Below, piece after piece: positions 15,621 to 16,406 of a DNA stretch of 16,406 nucleotides. Origin of the DNA: Rhizobiales bacterium UBA3584. GTDB lineage: Bacteria; Pseudomonadota; Alphaproteobacteria; Rhizobiales; Devosiaceae. Each line of letters begins with the position of its first letter. Positions within the stretch are counted from its first letter, which is position 1. The position numbers and the translations under genes were made by a program. The notes under the pieces are model-generated. The model saw only the letters and a list, made by a program, of their open reading frames with translations, did no database searches and was not told the DNA's origin. The DNA lies in the NCBI GenBank assembly GCA_002375765.1, contig DFMV01000030.1, positions 1-16,406 of the forward strand. Reading direction: 5' to 3'.

Positions 15621-16244
15621 ATGAACAGCACTCTTCCCAAGCCATCTGAGAAAAGCTCGCAGCGCCGGTCGCAGCATTCCATCGCCGAAACATTGCGCCA
15701 TCTGCGACAGGGCCATGGATTTACCCTCAATGAGCTGGCCCGGCGGTGTGCCTTGGCTCCCTCGACGCTGTCCAAGATCGAAAACGGGCAGATGTCGCCG
15801 ACCTATGATACAATTCTCAGTCTGGCGGAAGGGCTGAGCGTGGACGTGGCCGATCTTTTTTCCGAACGCCAGACCACCACTGTCAGTGGCCGACGCACGG
15901 TAACACGCGCCGGAGAAGGCGTTCCGCTCGATACGGCACAGTACGACTATCAAATGCTGTGCACCGATCTGGCACACAAGCAGTTTGTGCCGCTCAGGGC
16001 CAAGATCAAGGCAAACTCGGCTGCCCGATTTGAAAGCATGCTGTCCCATCCAGGGGAAGAGTTCGTTTTCGTGCTTTCGGGTGAGATTGAACTCCATACC
16101 CAGTTCTATGCTCCGACCAGGCTTGCAGTGGGCGACAGCTGCTATTTCGACAGCACCATGGGCCATGCACTTATCAAGGCCTCAGAAGAGGATGCCGAAG
16201 TGCTTTGGATATGTTCGCGCGTTATCGAACCGCTGCAGGGGTAA
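15621..16244 (+). CDS. XRE-family transcriptional regulator with C-terminal cupin domain
   Basis: This 207-residue regulator has two domains. The helix-turn-helix spans about residues 20-80, with IAETLRHLRQGHGFTLNELA, then ALAPSTLSKIENGQMSPTYD (44-63), the XRE recognition pattern. The cupin domain spans about 120-200, with HPGEEFVFVLSGEIELH (143-159) and GDSCYFDSTMGHAL (171-184). Such regulators often sense a small metabolite of the pathway they control. The gene lies 35 nt after the reductase gene on the same strand, so the two are probably co-transcribed and possibly autoregulated through site 2. The ribosome site is weak (AGGA rather far upstream). It is the only regulator in the window and the most likely binder of the ATATTTCCGATA sites. 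Confidence 0.9.
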   Translation: MNSTLPKPSEKSSQRRSQHSIAETLRHLRQGHGFTLNELARRCALAPSTLSKIENGQMSPTYDTILSLAEGLSVDVADLFSERQTTTVSGRRTVTRAGEGVPLDTAQYDYQMLCTDLAHKQFVPLRAKIKANSAARFESMLSHPGEEFVFVLSGEIELHTQFYAPTRLAVGDSCYFDSTMGHALIKASEEDAEVLWICSRVIEPLQG

Positions 16245-16383
16245 TCCTCTGCACTTCGCTCGGAACCTCGACCCGGCTTCGCTCTGGGCGATCTGGAGGT
16301 CATGCACGTCCTCCTCAGTCGCCGTATCGGGTGGCCGCCGCAATTGCATGCGCGAGGCGCCCGACATCGCTAATGTAGGTGCC

Positions 16384-16406
16384 CTAGAGCGGTTCAGTCA
16401 TTGATT
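16384..16406. repeat. Possible start of a second 'CTAGAGCG' extragenic repeat, cut by the window end
   Basis: CTAGAGCGGTTCAG begins at 16384 and shares CTAGAGCG with the element at the left edge. Too little is present to confirm it. The 139 bp between the regulator stop and this point show no supported gene. Confidence 0.25.

Noticed and set aside
16315..16382. Minus-strand run reading GTYISDVGRLAHAIAAATRY, then a stop, GGAGGA and an ATG
   Set aside because: It looks briefly like a gene end followed by a gene start, but a TAG stop lies directly before the run and the following frame is antisense to the regulator. I recognise no family.
1..16406. CRISPR array, tRNA, rRNA or complete insertion sequence
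   Set aside because: No regularly spaced repeats, no recognisable tRNA or rRNA sequence, and no transposase-like protein were seen on either strand.

Overview
The window looks like chromosomal DNA of a GC-rich alphaproteobacterium, probably of the order Hyphomicrobiales (Devosia-like or rhizobial). The reasons are the GC-rich codon use, Shine-Dalgarno-led operons with many ATGA/TGATG junctions, peptide ABC transporter genes clustered with hydantoinase/oxoprolinase genes, and a left-edge sequence resembling the short 'CTAGAGCG...' extragenic palindromes common in that order. The taxon is an inference; no rRNA or other marker gene is present.

Layout. (1) Positions 1-343 hold no gene, only repeat-like and palindromic sequence. 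(2) Positions 344-3330 carry three minus-strand genes for an uncharacterised sugar or sugar-acid pathway: a DUF993 aldolase-like TIM-barrel protein, a sugar phosphate isomerase/epimerase-like TIM-barrel protein and a Gfo/Idh/MocA dehydrogenase. Directly before the DUF993 gene sits only the C-terminal tail of a second Gfo/Idh-like dehydrogenase, so this operon has lost its front end. (3) Positions 3479-3809 are a gene-free junction. (4) Positions 3810-14263 form an eight-gene minus-strand operon. In transcription order it encodes a periplasmic binding protein, HyuA, HyuB, two Dpp/Opp-type permeases, two Dpp/Opp-type ATPases and an M20D amidohydrolase. (5) Positions 14264-14577 are a divergent control region. 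(6) Positions 14578-16244 carry a plus-strand pair: a malate/L-lactate dehydrogenase-family reductase closest to delta1-piperideine-2-carboxylate/delta1-pyrroline-2-carboxylate reductase, and an XRE regulator with a C-terminal cupin domain.

How it may work together. The transporter would import a peptide-like or amide-containing compound. The HyuAB pair would open a lactam or imide ring with ATP. The M20D enzyme would remove an acyl or amino-acid group, and the reductase would turn a cyclic imino acid into an amino acid such as proline or pipecolate. The XRE-cupin protein probably controls both arms. A 12-bp motif, ATATTTCCGATA, occurs once in each orientation in the control region, each copy overlapping or abutting the -10 element of one of two convincing divergent promoters. 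The binding-protein mRNA also appears to have a folded leader of about 100 nt. The combination is coherent, but the substrate cannot be read from the sequence.
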